From NCBI RefSeq assembly GCF_023115465.1, contig NZ_CP096034.1, positions 4,278,001 through 4,342,000 of the forward strand: a stretch of 64,000 nt of DNA. The letters are read 5' to 3'. Shown piece after piece: positions 54,296-63,035 of this stretch. Both the position numbers and the translations under genes were made by a program. Within the stretch, counting starts at the first letter, position 1. Every line of letters starts with the position of its first letter. The stretch comes from Gottfriedia acidiceleris. GTDB taxonomy: Bacteria; Bacillota; Bacilli; Bacillales; Bacillaceae_G. The notes below the pieces were generated by a model. The model was not told the origin of the DNA. It saw only the letters and a list, made by a program, of their open reading frames with translations, and ran no database searches.

Positions 54296-55636
54296 TCATT
54301 TCACTTTTTGATATTCACTAATAAAGCTCGTTGTATAATCGCCTTCTTGGAATGCATTCGTTGATAGAATATCAATCAAAAACGGCAGATTTGTTTTAAT
54401 CCCTTCAATTTCTACCTTTTTAAGATAATTGTGCAGCTGAATTACTGCTTCTTTTCTTGTATTAGCCGTAACAATCACTTTTGCTAATAGTGGATCATAA
54501 AATGGTGATACAACCCACCCATCATAAAGATGCGTATCTATACGTACACCAATCTCCTCTGGAAAATTACAGTGTTGAACTGTTCCTGGTGATGGGAAGA
54601 AAGTTTTAGGATCCTCAGCATAAACCCTTACTTCAATAGAGTGACCATTCATTTCTAAATGAGTTGGACGAATTGGAAGTGTTTCACCAAATGTGATACG
54701 GAACTGCCATTCAACTAGATCAATTCCTGTAATTCCTTCCGTTACACCGTGCTCAACTTGTAATCTAGTATTCATTTCTAAAAAATATATATTTTCTTTT
54801 TCATCAACTAAAAATTCAATTGTTCCCACGTTTACATATTTCATTTGATTAGCAATCGTAAGGGCATATTCTTCAAGTTTCTTTCTACCTTGTGTAGAAA
54901 GGAACGGTGATGGTGCCTCCTCAACTACTTTTTGGTTTCTTCTTTGAATTGAACAATCTCTTTCAAATAAGAAAACAGCGTTGCCATGAGAATCAGCAGC
55001 GATTTGTGCTTCAATATGTCTCGGTTTAATAATCGCTTTTTCAATGAATACATCATCATTCGCAAAAAATTGAAGTGCTCTTGTTTGCGTTGTTAAAAAT
55101 TCTTTTTCTAGCTGTACTTCGTTTTCGATTAACTTCATACCGATTCCGCCACCACCGCTAGAAGCTTTTAACATAACAGGATAGCCAATTTGTTCTGCTA
55201 TTTCTCTTGCTTCTTCAACTGATTGAATTGGGTGAGAGTTTCCTTTAATTAATGGAATGTTTAATTGCTCCATTATTTGTCTAGCTCTAATTTTTTCGCC
55301 CATCATCTCTAAATGCTCTGGCTTAGGACCAACAAATAAAATGCCCGCTTCTTTACATTTTCTAGCAAAATCACTATTTTCTGATAAGAAGCCATATCCA
55401 GGATGAATTGCTGTTACATTATTTTCTTTTGCAATTTTTATAATTAAATCAGCGTTTAAATACGTATCTTTTGTATGATTCCCTTTTAAAGAAAAAGCTT
55501 CATCACTTAACTTAACATGCAAACTTTCTTTATCAGCATCTGAATAAACTGCCACAGTTTGATAACGAAGCTTTTTACATGTTTCGATAATTCTACATGC
55601 GATTTCCCCGCGGTTTGCAATAAGTATTTTGATCAT
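54296..55636 (-). CDS. yngHA: Acetyl/propionyl/methylcrotonyl-CoA biotin carboxylase subunit (YngHA)
   Basis: A 446-aa ATP-grasp biotin carboxylase with KILIANRGEIACRI at the start, AIHPGYGFLSEN, the glycine-rich loop KASSGGGGIGMK, EKAIIKPRHIEAQ, FLEMNTRLQVEHGVTE and the C-terminal domain. The ATG at 55636 follows AAGGAG and overlaps the acyl-CoA dehydrogenase gap; the longer frame to 55657 lacks a site. The biotin carrier domain is on the next gene. Confidence 0.93.
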   Translation of the reverse strand: MIKILIANRGEIACRIIETCKKLRYQTVAVYSDADKESLHVKLSDEAFSLKGNHTKDTYLNADLIIKIAKENNVTAIHPGYGFLSENSDFARKCKEAGILFVGPKPEHLEMMGEKIRARQIMEQLNIPLIKGNSHPIQSVEEAREIAEQIGYPVMLKASSGGGGIGMKLIENEVQLEKEFLTTQTRALQFFANDDVFIEKAIIKPRHIEAQIAADSHGNAVFLFERDCSIQRRNQKVVEEAPSPFLSTQGRKKLEEYALTIANQMKYVNVGTIEFLVDEKENIYFLEMNTRLQVEHGVTEGITGIDLVEWQFRITFGETLPIRPTHLEMNGHSIEVRVYAEDPKTFFPSPGTVQHCNFPEEIGVRIDTHLYDGWVVSPFYDPLLAKVIVTANTRKEAVIQLHNYLKKVEIEGIKTNLPFLIDILSTNAFQEGDYTTSFISEYQKVK

Positions 55637-55647
55637 ATTCTCTCTCC

Positions 55648-56793
55648 TTATCGGCATCCTAATTGACGAGCAATTACTATACGTTGAATTTCTGATGTAC
55701 CTTCACCAATTTCAAGTAACTTAGCATCACGAACTAAACGCTCGATGCCATACTCTTTCATATAGCCATATCCACCATGGATTTGTAACGATTCATTCGC
55801 AATTTTGGAAGCGATTTCAGATGCGTATAACTTAGCGAATGCCGCTTCTTTCGTAAACGGTTTTCCATTGTCTTTTAACCATGCAGCTTTGTGCACCATA
55901 TTTCTTGCTAACTCAATTCCCATTGCCATATCAGCTAATTTAAACTGAATAGCTTGGAAACTTGATAAAGGTTGGTTAAATTGTTTACGTTCTTTTGCAT
56001 ATACTAATGCTTTGTCAAAAGCCTTTTGTGCAATACCTACAGCAAGTGCTGCAATTGAAATTCTACCACCATCTAATGTATATAAGAATTGGCCAAAACC
56101 TTTATCAGGATTGCCAAGAATATTTTCTTTTGGAACACGTACTCCATCTAAAACAATTTGAGTTGTATTAGAAGCACGAACACCCATCTTGTCATAAGGA
56201 TCTGTAATTGTTAATCCTTCTGAGTCAGTTGGAACGATAAACGCACATATATTTTTCTTTCCTTTTTCATCAATAGAAGTATAAGCTGTTACGATAATTG
56301 TGTTAGAATACTGAGCGTTTGTAATCCAGCACTTTTCACCTGTAATCACATACTCATCACCTTCTAAAACTGCTTTTGTTTGTGTTCCACCAGCATCAGA
56401 ACCCGCATTTGGCTCAGTTAAACCGAAAGCTCCAAGAGTTTTTCCTTGCGCCATTGGAATTAAGTATTTTTGCTTTTGTTCCTCTGTACCAAAATAGTAA
56501 ATTGGAGAAGCGCCTAATGAACATGTTGCAGCAAAGCTTAACCCTGTTCCTCCACATGCACGCCCTATTTCCTCTACAGCTAACGCATAACTAATTGTAT
56601 CGCCACCACTACCGCCATATTCTTCAGGGAACGGAATTCCTAATAAACCTAATTCACCCATTTTTTTGAACGTTTCAATTGGGAATTTGCTATCACGATC
56701 AAGTTCCTCTGCAAAAGGCTCAATTTCCTTCGCTGCGAAATCTCGTACCATTTCTTGAATCATTTGCTGTTCTTTAGATAATAAAAAATCCAT
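55648..56793 (-). CDS. yngJ: Acyl-CoA dehydrogenase, probably isovaleryl-CoA dehydrogenase (YngJ)
   Basis: A 381-aa flavin acyl-CoA dehydrogenase with GAFGLTEPNAGSDAGG, KCWITNAQYSNTIIV, QIHGGYGYMKEYGIERLVRD and EGTSEIQRIVIARQL. Heading an operon with methylcrotonyl-CoA carboxylase, methylglutaconyl-CoA hydratase and HMG-CoA lyase makes isovaleryl-CoA the likely substrate. The yngI acyl-CoA ligase found in B. subtilis between yngJ and yngH is absent. Confidence 0.88.
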   Translation of the reverse strand: MDFLLSKEQQMIQEMVRDFAAKEIEPFAEELDRDSKFPIETFKKMGELGLLGIPFPEEYGGSGGDTISYALAVEEIGRACGGTGLSFAATCSLGASPIYYFGTEEQKQKYLIPMAQGKTLGAFGLTEPNAGSDAGGTQTKAVLEGDEYVITGEKCWITNAQYSNTIIVTAYTSIDEKGKKNICAFIVPTDSEGLTITDPYDKMGVRASNTTQIVLDGVRVPKENILGNPDKGFGQFLYTLDGGRISIAALAVGIAQKAFDKALVYAKERKQFNQPLSSFQAIQFKLADMAMGIELARNMVHKAAWLKDNGKPFTKEAAFAKLYASEIASKIANESLQIHGGYGYMKEYGIERLVRDAKLLEIGEGTSEIQRIVIARQLGCR

Positions 56794-56823
56794 GTGTTAG
56801 TCACTCTCCTTTTAATATTTAGG

Positions 56824-56841
56824 TACGTTTTAAAAAACGTA
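56824..56841 (-). promoter_or_regulatory. Palindrome upstream of the leucine degradation operon
   Basis: TACGTTTT (56824-56831) and its perfect inverted copy (56834-56841) are 2 nt apart and lie 31-48 nt upstream of the yngJ start codon. It has operator-like form. A weaker hairpin (CTCCAACTGC/GCAGTGGAG) lies at 56850-56875. No cognate regulator is adjacent. Confidence 0.45.
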
Positions 56842-57053
56842 AGAATGTCTCCAACTGCAGCAAAAAGCAGTGGAGTCTCCTATTTCATGTATAAGAAATA
56901 AATATTTTAGTCTTACAATTGATAATATTCGATATTTTCTACCATTTTCCTTTAATCTATGTTCGACAAATTGAGACAAGAGAGGAAATGTTAGGAAAAG
57001 TGGGGAGATCGTGGGGATGTAGTTGAACTACTGTTAAATGGTGGGGTACAATT

Positions 57054-57179
57054 ATGTCTCATAGAGCTGCAAATAAGAAGCTCATGAATGCAAATAAATA
57101 TGGCAAATCTGCAATTAAAAACATTAAAACCGCAATTAAATTCGTTAATATTGCAATTAAGATGAAAAGGTACGCATAA
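57054..57179 (+). CDS. Candidate 41-aa cationic heptad-repeat peptide
   Basis: An ORF from ATG 57054 to TAA 57177-57179, with GGTGGGG about 7 nt upstream. The product is Lys-rich and has five heptads of form A-(N/I)-K-x4, each encoded by one 21-bp DNA repeat unit. No minus-strand gene is convincing. Either a small amphipathic cationic peptide or a non-coding phased repeat; I cannot decide from sequence alone. Confidence 0.35.
   Translation: MSHRAANKKLMNANKYGKSAIKNIKTAIKFVNIAIKMKRYA
57069..57173 (+). repeat. 21-bp phased repeat array (five units)
   Basis: GCAAATAA or GCAATTAA occurs at 57069, 57090, 57111, 57132 and 57153, exactly 21 bp apart, each followed by 13 variable bases. A partial GCATAA follows at 57174. 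It lies in a 1,015-bp stretch (56794-57808) that otherwise holds a palindrome, a dehydrogenase relic and AT-rich DNA. Confidence 0.75.
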
Positions 57180-57388
57180 GGTATTACACACTAAAAATCG
57201 CACAACAGTTGATCTTTTCAAATGGAAAATTAGCATACTTTCTCTAATTCTGTTTAACTAAAAATGAAAAGTGCGTTCGAGATTCCTACTGTTTTTGTTA
57301 CCTCAGATTATACAATAATAACTTGCTACCTTCTTATTCAAAAAATAAAAAAGACACACCCCTAAGTACAGAGATATGTCCTTCTCGA

Positions 57389-57650
57389 TTAATTATTGAT
57401 AGCTAATAATATTTTACCAGTACTTTGTCTGCTTTCGATTAATCTATGGGCACTAACCACATCTTCTAATGAAAAATAATGTCCTATCTTTATACTTAAA
57501 AGCCCTTACTTGTTTTGCCGTTTCCCACAATAACACTGGTCGTTCTTTCCTTGTCGTACCTAAACTAAAGCCAAGAACGGATCGACAGCTCGAATGTAAT
57601 TCGCTAGTTTTAAAATGGCCAACTCCACCACTTGAATTTGTCTTCAACTA
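57389..57650 (-). pseudogene. Quinone oxidoreductase (zinc-type alcohol dehydrogenase-like) relic
   Basis: Minus-strand fragments match a medium-chain dehydrogenase: SSGGVGHF (nucleotide-binding loop) near 57635-57615, then SVLGFSLGTTR and, after a frameshift, HYFSLEDVVSAHRLIESRQ and STGKILLAINN ending at 57389. Typical members have more than 300 residues; most of the protein is missing and the frames are shifted. Confidence 0.7.
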
Positions 57651-57808
57651 ATAGCCCCCTTTCATTATTAAATCTCCCTTTACTATTAATTTTTTATTAA
57701 GGTAGATTTCACCTGGAAATATGGCTACACTATAATTGTGAATTTTTTCACATTATTTCAAATGTAATTTTTCATTATGCATACCTTTACATATAAAAAA
57801 GTTACAAA

Positions 57809-58573
57809 TCATTCCTTTAATGGAACAATAACAGAACTCATTATATACTTTTGTCCACTACTATTTTTCTGGACAACTAAAACTTCATAGGAGCCAGCCT
57901 CTTTTGTAGAACTAATAGCAGAGTATTTAAAGGATAAAGTATTGCCCCTTTCTTTAAATATAGGGACTTCTGTGATACTAAAACCATTTAACTTTTTATA
58001 TGCGGAATTTATTTCAAATTGTGATTTTTGTGAATTTGCCCTACTAAAATTAGCATTCATTTCAAATTTGAAATTCCCCTCACCTGTGCTATAACTATCC
58101 AAATACCATCGATAATCATTTTCAATATTATTTACTAAATCAATTAACTCAAAATGGTAATCGCCTGTTTTTAATTTTAGAAGTCTACCATTATGGTTAC
58201 CTAATTCGATATTATTAAAGAACTTTACATATTCATGCAATTCAAATATAAAAATACCATTATCATGAATTGATGTATCAATCACTTTTGTATTTTTACT
58301 AACTAATACATTATCACGAAATAATCTAACATATGTAATTGGTTCTTTTTTGTAATTATCGTAGAAATATAGAGTTATTCTTTTGGTAGTCTCATTTTTA
58401 TTAAAGAATAAATAATTTTTTTCTTTTTTACTTGATCCTTCTAATTTAGCAACAGCAGAAAGTACGGGATAATTAGAGTGTTTTTTATATTTTTGCGAGT
58501 TACACGCTGTATGTGCTGCAATGAGTGCAATGAGTGTAATGATTAGTATAAATAAACAAAGTTGTTTTTTCAA
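57809..58573 (-). CDS. Secreted or lipid-anchored protein of unknown function
   Basis: A 254-aa protein with a hydrophobic N terminus (LCLFILIITLIALIAAHTAC). The AHTAC end resembles a weak lipobox, so it may be a lipoprotein or an ordinary secreted protein. The rest is hydrophilic and beta-rich, with many Lys/Asn, e.g. ENDYRWYLDSYSTGEGNF and GSYEVLVVQKNSSG. I do not recognise the family. It lies 38 nt after another secreted protein gene (58612-59175) and they probably share a transcript. Confidence 0.7.
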   Translation of the reverse strand: MKKQLCLFILIITLIALIAAHTACNSQKYKKHSNYPVLSAVAKLEGSSKKEKNYLFFNKNETTKRITLYFYDNYKKEPITYVRLFRDNVLVSKNTKVIDTSIHDNGIFIFELHEYVKFFNNIELGNHNGRLLKLKTGDYHFELIDLVNNIENDYRWYLDSYSTGEGNFKFEMNANFSRANSQKSQFEINSAYKKLNGFSITEVPIFKERGNTLSFKYSAISSTKEAGSYEVLVVQKNSSGQKYIMSSVIVPLKE

Positions 58574-58611
58574 AAGAATTCCTCATTTCTTTTGCCTTAA
58601 TTGAGAATGGG

Positions 58612-59175
58612 CTATTTGCGAGGATATCTAAAAAACCATTTATATGTTCCATCACTATCTTTTGCACTACTGTATAAAGTCTTTTTTGAGCCAAGTAAAG
58701 GTTTGTATGTGTATTTGTATTTTTCTAACTTAATTTTATTGGCTCTCCATAATTCATAGATATAACCTTTTTGTGAATTAAATTCTACAGTTGATGTTTT
58801 TCCCCAACTCTTACCAAATGTGCCACCTAGATTTGCTTCTGCAATTTTTTTAATTCCAAACTCAGTAGAACCAGAAAGTGTATAAGTCGAATTTGAACTA
58901 GTAGACAATGTTACTTTTGCTTGTGTATTTATTGCTTCAAATGCATCTTTATCCCACCCATGATATTTATATGCATAGGAATAATAATTCCACTTTTTTT
59001 CTTTCCAAGGACCAAAAAATTCAAAACTGCCAAATTCACTAGTCGATCCATACGTAACACTAGGGCGACTATTTGAAGGAGTATGTGCTGCCAAAGCAGA
59101 TATTGAGCCGAATGTAATAAAAAAGATTCCACATGACAAAATTAAACCAACTGTTTTTTTCTTAATCTGTTTCAT
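58612..59175 (-). CDS. Secreted aromatic-rich protein of unknown function
   Basis: A 187-aa protein with a signal peptide (VGLILSCGIFFITFGSISALA, cleavage about residue 29). The mature part is rich in Tyr, Trp and Phe, with GSFEFFGPWKEKKWNYYSYA, a central Ser/Thr-rich amphipathic region (STYTLSGSTEFGIKKI) and FNSQKGYIYELWRANKIKL. It recalls small extracellular beta-proteins or pore-forming toxin-like folds, but I cannot name the family. Its start has an AGGAGG site. Confidence 0.72.
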   Translation of the reverse strand: MKQIKKKTVGLILSCGIFFITFGSISALAAHTPSNSRPSVTYGSTSEFGSFEFFGPWKEKKWNYYSYAYKYHGWDKDAFEAINTQAKVTLSTSSNSTYTLSGSTEFGIKKIAEANLGGTFGKSWGKTSTVEFNSQKGYIYELWRANKIKLEKYKYTYKPLLGSKKTLYSSAKDSDGTYKWFFRYPRK

Positions 59176-59371
59176 TTAATCACCTCCTTTTACATTTATT
59201 TCGGTATGCTTTAGTAATATTTAACAAAAAGTTTTGGATAATTTCTTACATATGTTATTTAAACAAACAGATCTATACGATTATTTACATTAGCTAAGGA
59301 AAATTTAGAATACAACTGATTATTACTTCGTTTAAATGAGTACTTTAAAACGTACTGAACTATTAGATATA

Positions 59372-59417
59372 CAAAAAAGGGCATCAATCCATCAAATAAC
59401 GATGTAATAGACGCCCC
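59372..59417 (-). terminator. Thiamine operon terminator
   Basis: A long imperfect stem (GGGCATC..., pairing with GACGCCCC) is followed by TTTTTT on the minus strand, just after thiE. Confidence 0.75.
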
Positions 59418-59429
59418 ATTACTTATTTA

Positions 59430-60065
59430 TTATTTATTAACTAACATACTCAAATGTTTAGCAGCCGATTTAATATCTTCTTTCCCTAATATCGCAGAAA
59501 CAACCGCAACACCATCAATATTTGTTTCGATTAATTCTGAAACATTTTCTTCATTAATACCACCGATACCTACGATTGGAATTTTTATTGTTTTGCGTAT
59601 GTTTTGTAATTCGTCTAGCGTTATATATTTTGCATCCAATTTTGTACTTGTTGGGTATACCGAGCCAATTCCCACATAATCTGCACCTTGTTCCTGTGCA
59701 AGCATTGCTTCTTCTAATGTTGTAGCAGAAACGCCAATGACCATGTCTTCTCCAACAATCTTTCTAGCTACGGTTAAAGGTAAGTCTTCTTGTCCAATAT
59801 GTAAGCCATCTGCTTTAATCGCCAAAGCGATATCTAAACGGTCATTAATAATCAATGGAACATTATATTTTGAAGTGACTTCTTTTACTTGCGTAGCAAT
59901 TTTGTAAAAATCTAGACTACTACAATTTTTTTCTCTTATTTGTACGATTGTTGTTCCACCTTTAATTGCTTCCTCAACAGATTGAATTAAATCCCTTGAT
60001 CCTAATACATCTCGATCCGTTACTAAATAAAGCTTATAATCTATTTTACTTTTTGTTATAGCCAT
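59430..60065 (-). CDS. thiE: Thiamine phosphate synthase ThiE
   Basis: A 211-aa TIM-barrel enzyme that joins hydroxymethylpyrimidine pyrophosphate and thiazole phosphate to give thiamine phosphate. It has the motifs VTDRDVLG, TTIVQIREKN, INDRLDIALAIKADGLHIGQEDLP, GVSATTLEEA and YVGIGSVYPTSTK. It is last in the operon, overlapping thiM by 10 nt. Confidence 0.96.
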   Translation of the reverse strand: MAITKSKIDYKLYLVTDRDVLGSRDLIQSVEEAIKGGTTIVQIREKNCSSLDFYKIATQVKEVTSKYNVPLIINDRLDIALAIKADGLHIGQEDLPLTVARKIVGEDMVIGVSATTLEEAMLAQEQGADYVGIGSVYPTSTKLDAKYITLDELQNIRKTIKIPIVGIGGINEENVSELIETNIDGVAVVSAILGKEDIKSAAKHLSMLVNK

Positions 60066-60868
60066 TCGATTTTCCCTCCTGTTAGAAGTGTATCAACAGA
60101 AGCTTTAGATACCTCATCAAATAAGTTTACTTTAAATGTACCGATTCCTTGCCCTTCAGTTAGGCGAGCCTTAGCAAGCTCTCCACATATGCCCATTGTA
60201 GTAATACCGGAAACAGCTGCAAGGAAATAATCAGTCGTTGCACCAGCATAAGTTCCAATTAATGATGTACTCATACATCCAGTTCCAGTTACATCAGCTA
60301 GCATTTTATCTCCATTTGAAATGGTACATACTCGGTCTTGTTCTGCAATAATATCTACCGCACCTGTAATTGCAACTACTGAGCCTAATTTCGCTGATAG
60401 AGATTTCGCAATATCAACGCCGTCCTCTTCTCCAGCCACAGAATCAACACCTTTAATTTGAACATTTAAACCTGCAATCATTTTAATTTCTGACATATTT
60501 CCACGAACTACTGCAAAACGTACTTCTTTCAATAATTTAGCAGTTGTTTCTGTACGTAGAGTTGTTGCTCCTACACCAACAGGATCTAATATAACTGGTA
60601 CACCTAATTGATTAGCCTTTTTACCAGCTTTAACCATTGATTGAATAGTTCTTTCATTTAATGTTCCAATATTAATAACAAGAGCTGATGCAAAAGATAC
60701 CATTTCTTCTACTTCGGCTAAATCATCTGCCATAACTGGTGATCCACCTAGAGCTAACACCATATTTGCACAGTCATTTACAGTTACATAATTTGTAATA
60801 TGATGAACTAAAGGCTTTTTCTCTTTTACACTTTCAAGAATTTGACTCATTTCATTCATAGTTAACAT
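60056..60868 (-). CDS. thiM: Hydroxyethylthiazole kinase ThiM
   Basis: A 270-aa ribokinase-fold enzyme that phosphorylates hydroxyethylthiazole for thiamine salvage. It has HHITNYVTVNDCANMVLALGGSPVM near the start, DPVGVGATTLRT, RGNMSEIK and DVTGTGCMSTSLIG (anion-hole and catalytic Cys region). The frame extends to 60922, but the ATG at 60868 follows GGGGGAG and gives the usual length. Confidence 0.95.
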   Translation of the reverse strand: MLTMNEMSQILESVKEKKPLVHHITNYVTVNDCANMVLALGGSPVMADDLAEVEEMVSFASALVINIGTLNERTIQSMVKAGKKANQLGVPVILDPVGVGATTLRTETTAKLLKEVRFAVVRGNMSEIKMIAGLNVQIKGVDSVAGEEDGVDIAKSLSAKLGSVVAITGAVDIIAEQDRVCTISNGDKMLADVTGTGCMSTSLIGTYAGATTDYFLAAVSGITTMGICGELAKARLTEGQGIGTFKVNLFDEVSKASVDTLLTGGKIEWL

Positions 60869-62090
60869 TTTTTTCTCCCCCAATTTGCTTTGGAACAAGC
60901 TTATTAATAACATGCTGAACAACTATATAAATGACACAAATTAAAATCATACTTGGAACAGTAGCTCCAAGGAAGAAGTCTAATTGTACAAACTTACGAT
61001 AAATAAAAACGCCTAAAATCCATGTAATAAACGCGACCCAATCAATCTTCAACGCTTTACTTATACTTGTTCTTTTTAGAATAAAATAGTCCGTTAATAA
61101 AATTGCATATAACGGTGCAAAAAAAGAACCAATTGTATATAAAAACCCTTCATACTTCTCAATAGGGAAAATAACAGCCAATAATGTTCCAATCGCTGTA
61201 ACGATAAGTGCGATATGTTTTCCATTTAGCTTTGGAAAAATGGTTGTAACTGATATTCCGGCAGAGTAAGCATCCATGAAAGTCGTTGTAACAGTCGCTA
61301 AGACGACGATTCCAACTGCAAATAATCCTAGATTTGCACTCATTAAAACAGCAACCGGGTCTATTTGATTAAATGCTAATGCTGCGCCTAATCCAATAAT
61401 ATACATCCAAGAGCTACCAAACATATAACCTATAAAACTACCAATTGCACCATCCTTTGTTGACTTCGCAAATCGAGTATAATCACTAATTAATGGAATC
61501 CACGATAATGGCATAATTACCGATATTTCAACGGCTTTACCAAAAGATAACCCAGAAGTGCTTGGTTGAGTTAGGATTTTATCACTTTTAAAAATGACAA
61601 AACAAAGTACAATTGTTAAAACAAATAATAAACAAACGGCTAAACTATTTAGTTTTTTTGAAGCATTTTGTCCAAAGTACAACCAGATCGCGATTAATAC
61701 TCCAATTACTAAACACCAAACCCATAGATGGTCAAACCGATAATCTTTTATTGCAACTAAATTGATTGAACGAGCTCCTGTTAAAATCATAATTGCTGTC
61801 CAGCCTAGTAACTGTAAAACATTTAAAATTGAAAACAAATAGCTACCATAGCTACCAAATGAAATTTTTGTAGATTCCATGGCTGACAATCTTTGCTGAG
61901 AACCAATGACACCGCCTAAAATAAGCAGTAATGTTCCAAGTAAATGCCCTACTAAAATGGCCGTCAAACCTTTCTTAAAACCTAGTGGTGCTACTAGGGC
62001 ACCAGTCATAATTTCTGCTACAGAAACTGCCGCTCCAAACCAAAGTGTTGTAAAGTTCCACTTCGTCATTTTTGCATTTTGATTAGACAT
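60852..62090 (-). CDS. cytX: Hydroxymethylpyrimidine transporter CytX
   Basis: A 413-aa NCS1-family permease with about 12 hydrophobic segments. It belongs to the CytX group, which is found in TPP-riboswitch operons and predicted to import hydroxymethylpyrimidine. Motifs include WFGAAVSVAEIMTGALVAPLGF and SDYTRFAKSTKDG. The ATG at 62090 follows AGGAG; a longer frame starts at 62111. It is flanked by thiD and thiM, fitting pyrimidine salvage. Confidence 0.88.
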   Translation of the reverse strand: MSNQNAKMTKWNFTTLWFGAAVSVAEIMTGALVAPLGFKKGLTAILVGHLLGTLLLILGGVIGSQQRLSAMESTKISFGSYGSYLFSILNVLQLLGWTAIMILTGARSINLVAIKDYRFDHLWVWCLVIGVLIAIWLYFGQNASKKLNSLAVCLLFVLTIVLCFVIFKSDKILTQPSTSGLSFGKAVEISVIMPLSWIPLISDYTRFAKSTKDGAIGSFIGYMFGSSWMYIIGLGAALAFNQIDPVAVLMSANLGLFAVGIVVLATVTTTFMDAYSAGISVTTIFPKLNGKHIALIVTAIGTLLAVIFPIEKYEGFLYTIGSFFAPLYAILLTDYFILKRTSISKALKIDWVAFITWILGVFIYRKFVQLDFFLGATVPSMILICVIYIVVQHVINKLVPKQIGGEKNVNYE

Positions 62091-62889
62091 ATAGAACTCC
62101 TGCCTTTTCATACAATGAGTAGAAATGATGTACAGGACCTACCCCTTTACCAATTGAAAAGGAATGTTGGATTGCTAATGTTATATAATTTTTAGCTTCT
62201 CGTATTGCCTCATTTACCTCAAGTTCGTTTGCTAAATTAGATGTAATGGCTGAAGATAAAGTACAACCAGTACCGTGGGTATGAATTGTATTAATTCTAA
62301 CGCTATTAAAGCTTGTAAATTCCTCGCCATTAAAACAAATATCGGTAGCTTCACCCTCCAGATGACCACCTTTTACAAGGACGTTTTTAGCACCTAATGA
62401 ATGAATTTGAATAGCAGCTTCTTTCATCTCTTCAATCGTTGTAATTTTTCTTCCAGTAATAACTTCTGCTTCAGGAAGATTTGGCGTAATAACAGTTGCT
62501 AACGGAATCAACTCTTGAATTAAAGCCTCCTTTGCATCTGGACTTAATAAGTCAAATCCGCTTTTTGAAACCATAACTGGATCAACTACGATTTGCTTTG
62601 GTTTATATTGCTTTAGTTTCTCAGCAATTACTTTAATCGTCTTTATTTGAGATACCATTCCAATTTTTACAGCATCGACTTCAATATCAGTAAAAATTGC
62701 ATCTATCTGATTAGCAATAATCTCTGGTGTCATATCTTGTACTGCAAACACCCCTTGCGTATTTTGAGCTGTTACTGCTGTAATTACACTCATACCAAAA
62801 ACCTGATGAGCTGAAAACGTCTTTAAATCCGCTTGAATACCTGCACCACCACTTGAATCTGAGCCTGCTATGGTTAATACTTTCTTCAA
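62083..62889 (-). CDS. thiD: Hydroxymethylpyrimidine/phosphomethylpyrimidine kinase ThiD
   Basis: A 268-aa ribokinase-family kinase with VLTIAGSDSSGGAGIQADLKTF at the start, VDPVMVSKSG, TPNLPEAE, and HGTGCTLSSAI. The open frame runs to 63039, but that region is the terminator and TPP riboswitch. The start is TTG at 62889, with GGGGGA 6 nt upstream. It is first in thiD-cytX-thiM-thiE and makes HMP pyrophosphate. Confidence 0.93.
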   Translation of the reverse strand: MKKVLTIAGSDSSGGAGIQADLKTFSAHQVFGMSVITAVTAQNTQGVFAVQDMTPEIIANQIDAIFTDIEVDAVKIGMVSQIKTIKVIAEKLKQYKPKQIVVDPVMVSKSGFDLLSPDAKEALIQELIPLATVITPNLPEAEVITGRKITTIEEMKEAAIQIHSLGAKNVLVKGGHLEGEATDICFNGEEFTSFNSVRINTIHTHGTGCTLSSAITSNLANELEVNEAIREAKNYITLAIQHSFSIGKGVGPVHHFYSLYEKAGVLYV

Positions 62890-62954
62890 TTCTCTTCCCC
62901 CTATTCCATGAATAGAACTCTTTGATCTTACAGATAGAAGATGAAACTTGATTT

Positions 62955-62993
62955 TAAATACAAAAAAGCACAAATCCCATAAGGACTTGTGCT
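62955..62993 (-). terminator. Riboswitch-controlled terminator before thiD
   Basis: On the minus strand, AGCACAAGTCC pairs with GGGATTTGTGCT, followed by TTTTTTG. It lies between the TPP aptamer and thiD, as expected for attenuation by thiamine pyrophosphate. Confidence 0.85.
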
Positions 62994-63035
62994 CGAACAA
63001 ATCAATGTTAAGAATACAAATATGTATTCTACCGT

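Noticed and set aside
57069-57173. CRISPR array
   Set aside because: The conserved unit is only 8 bp with 13-bp fillers at 21-bp period, far shorter than CRISPR repeats and spacers, and no cas gene is present.
56991-57236. 81-aa minus-strand ORF
   Set aside because: It is the antisense of the 21-bp repeat array; the regular Asn/Cys/Phe pattern is produced by the DNA repeat.
58500-58694. 64-aa minus-strand ORF bridging the two secreted protein genes
   Set aside because: It overlaps both genes in another frame and has no start signal; the two longer ORFs have signal peptides and good sites.
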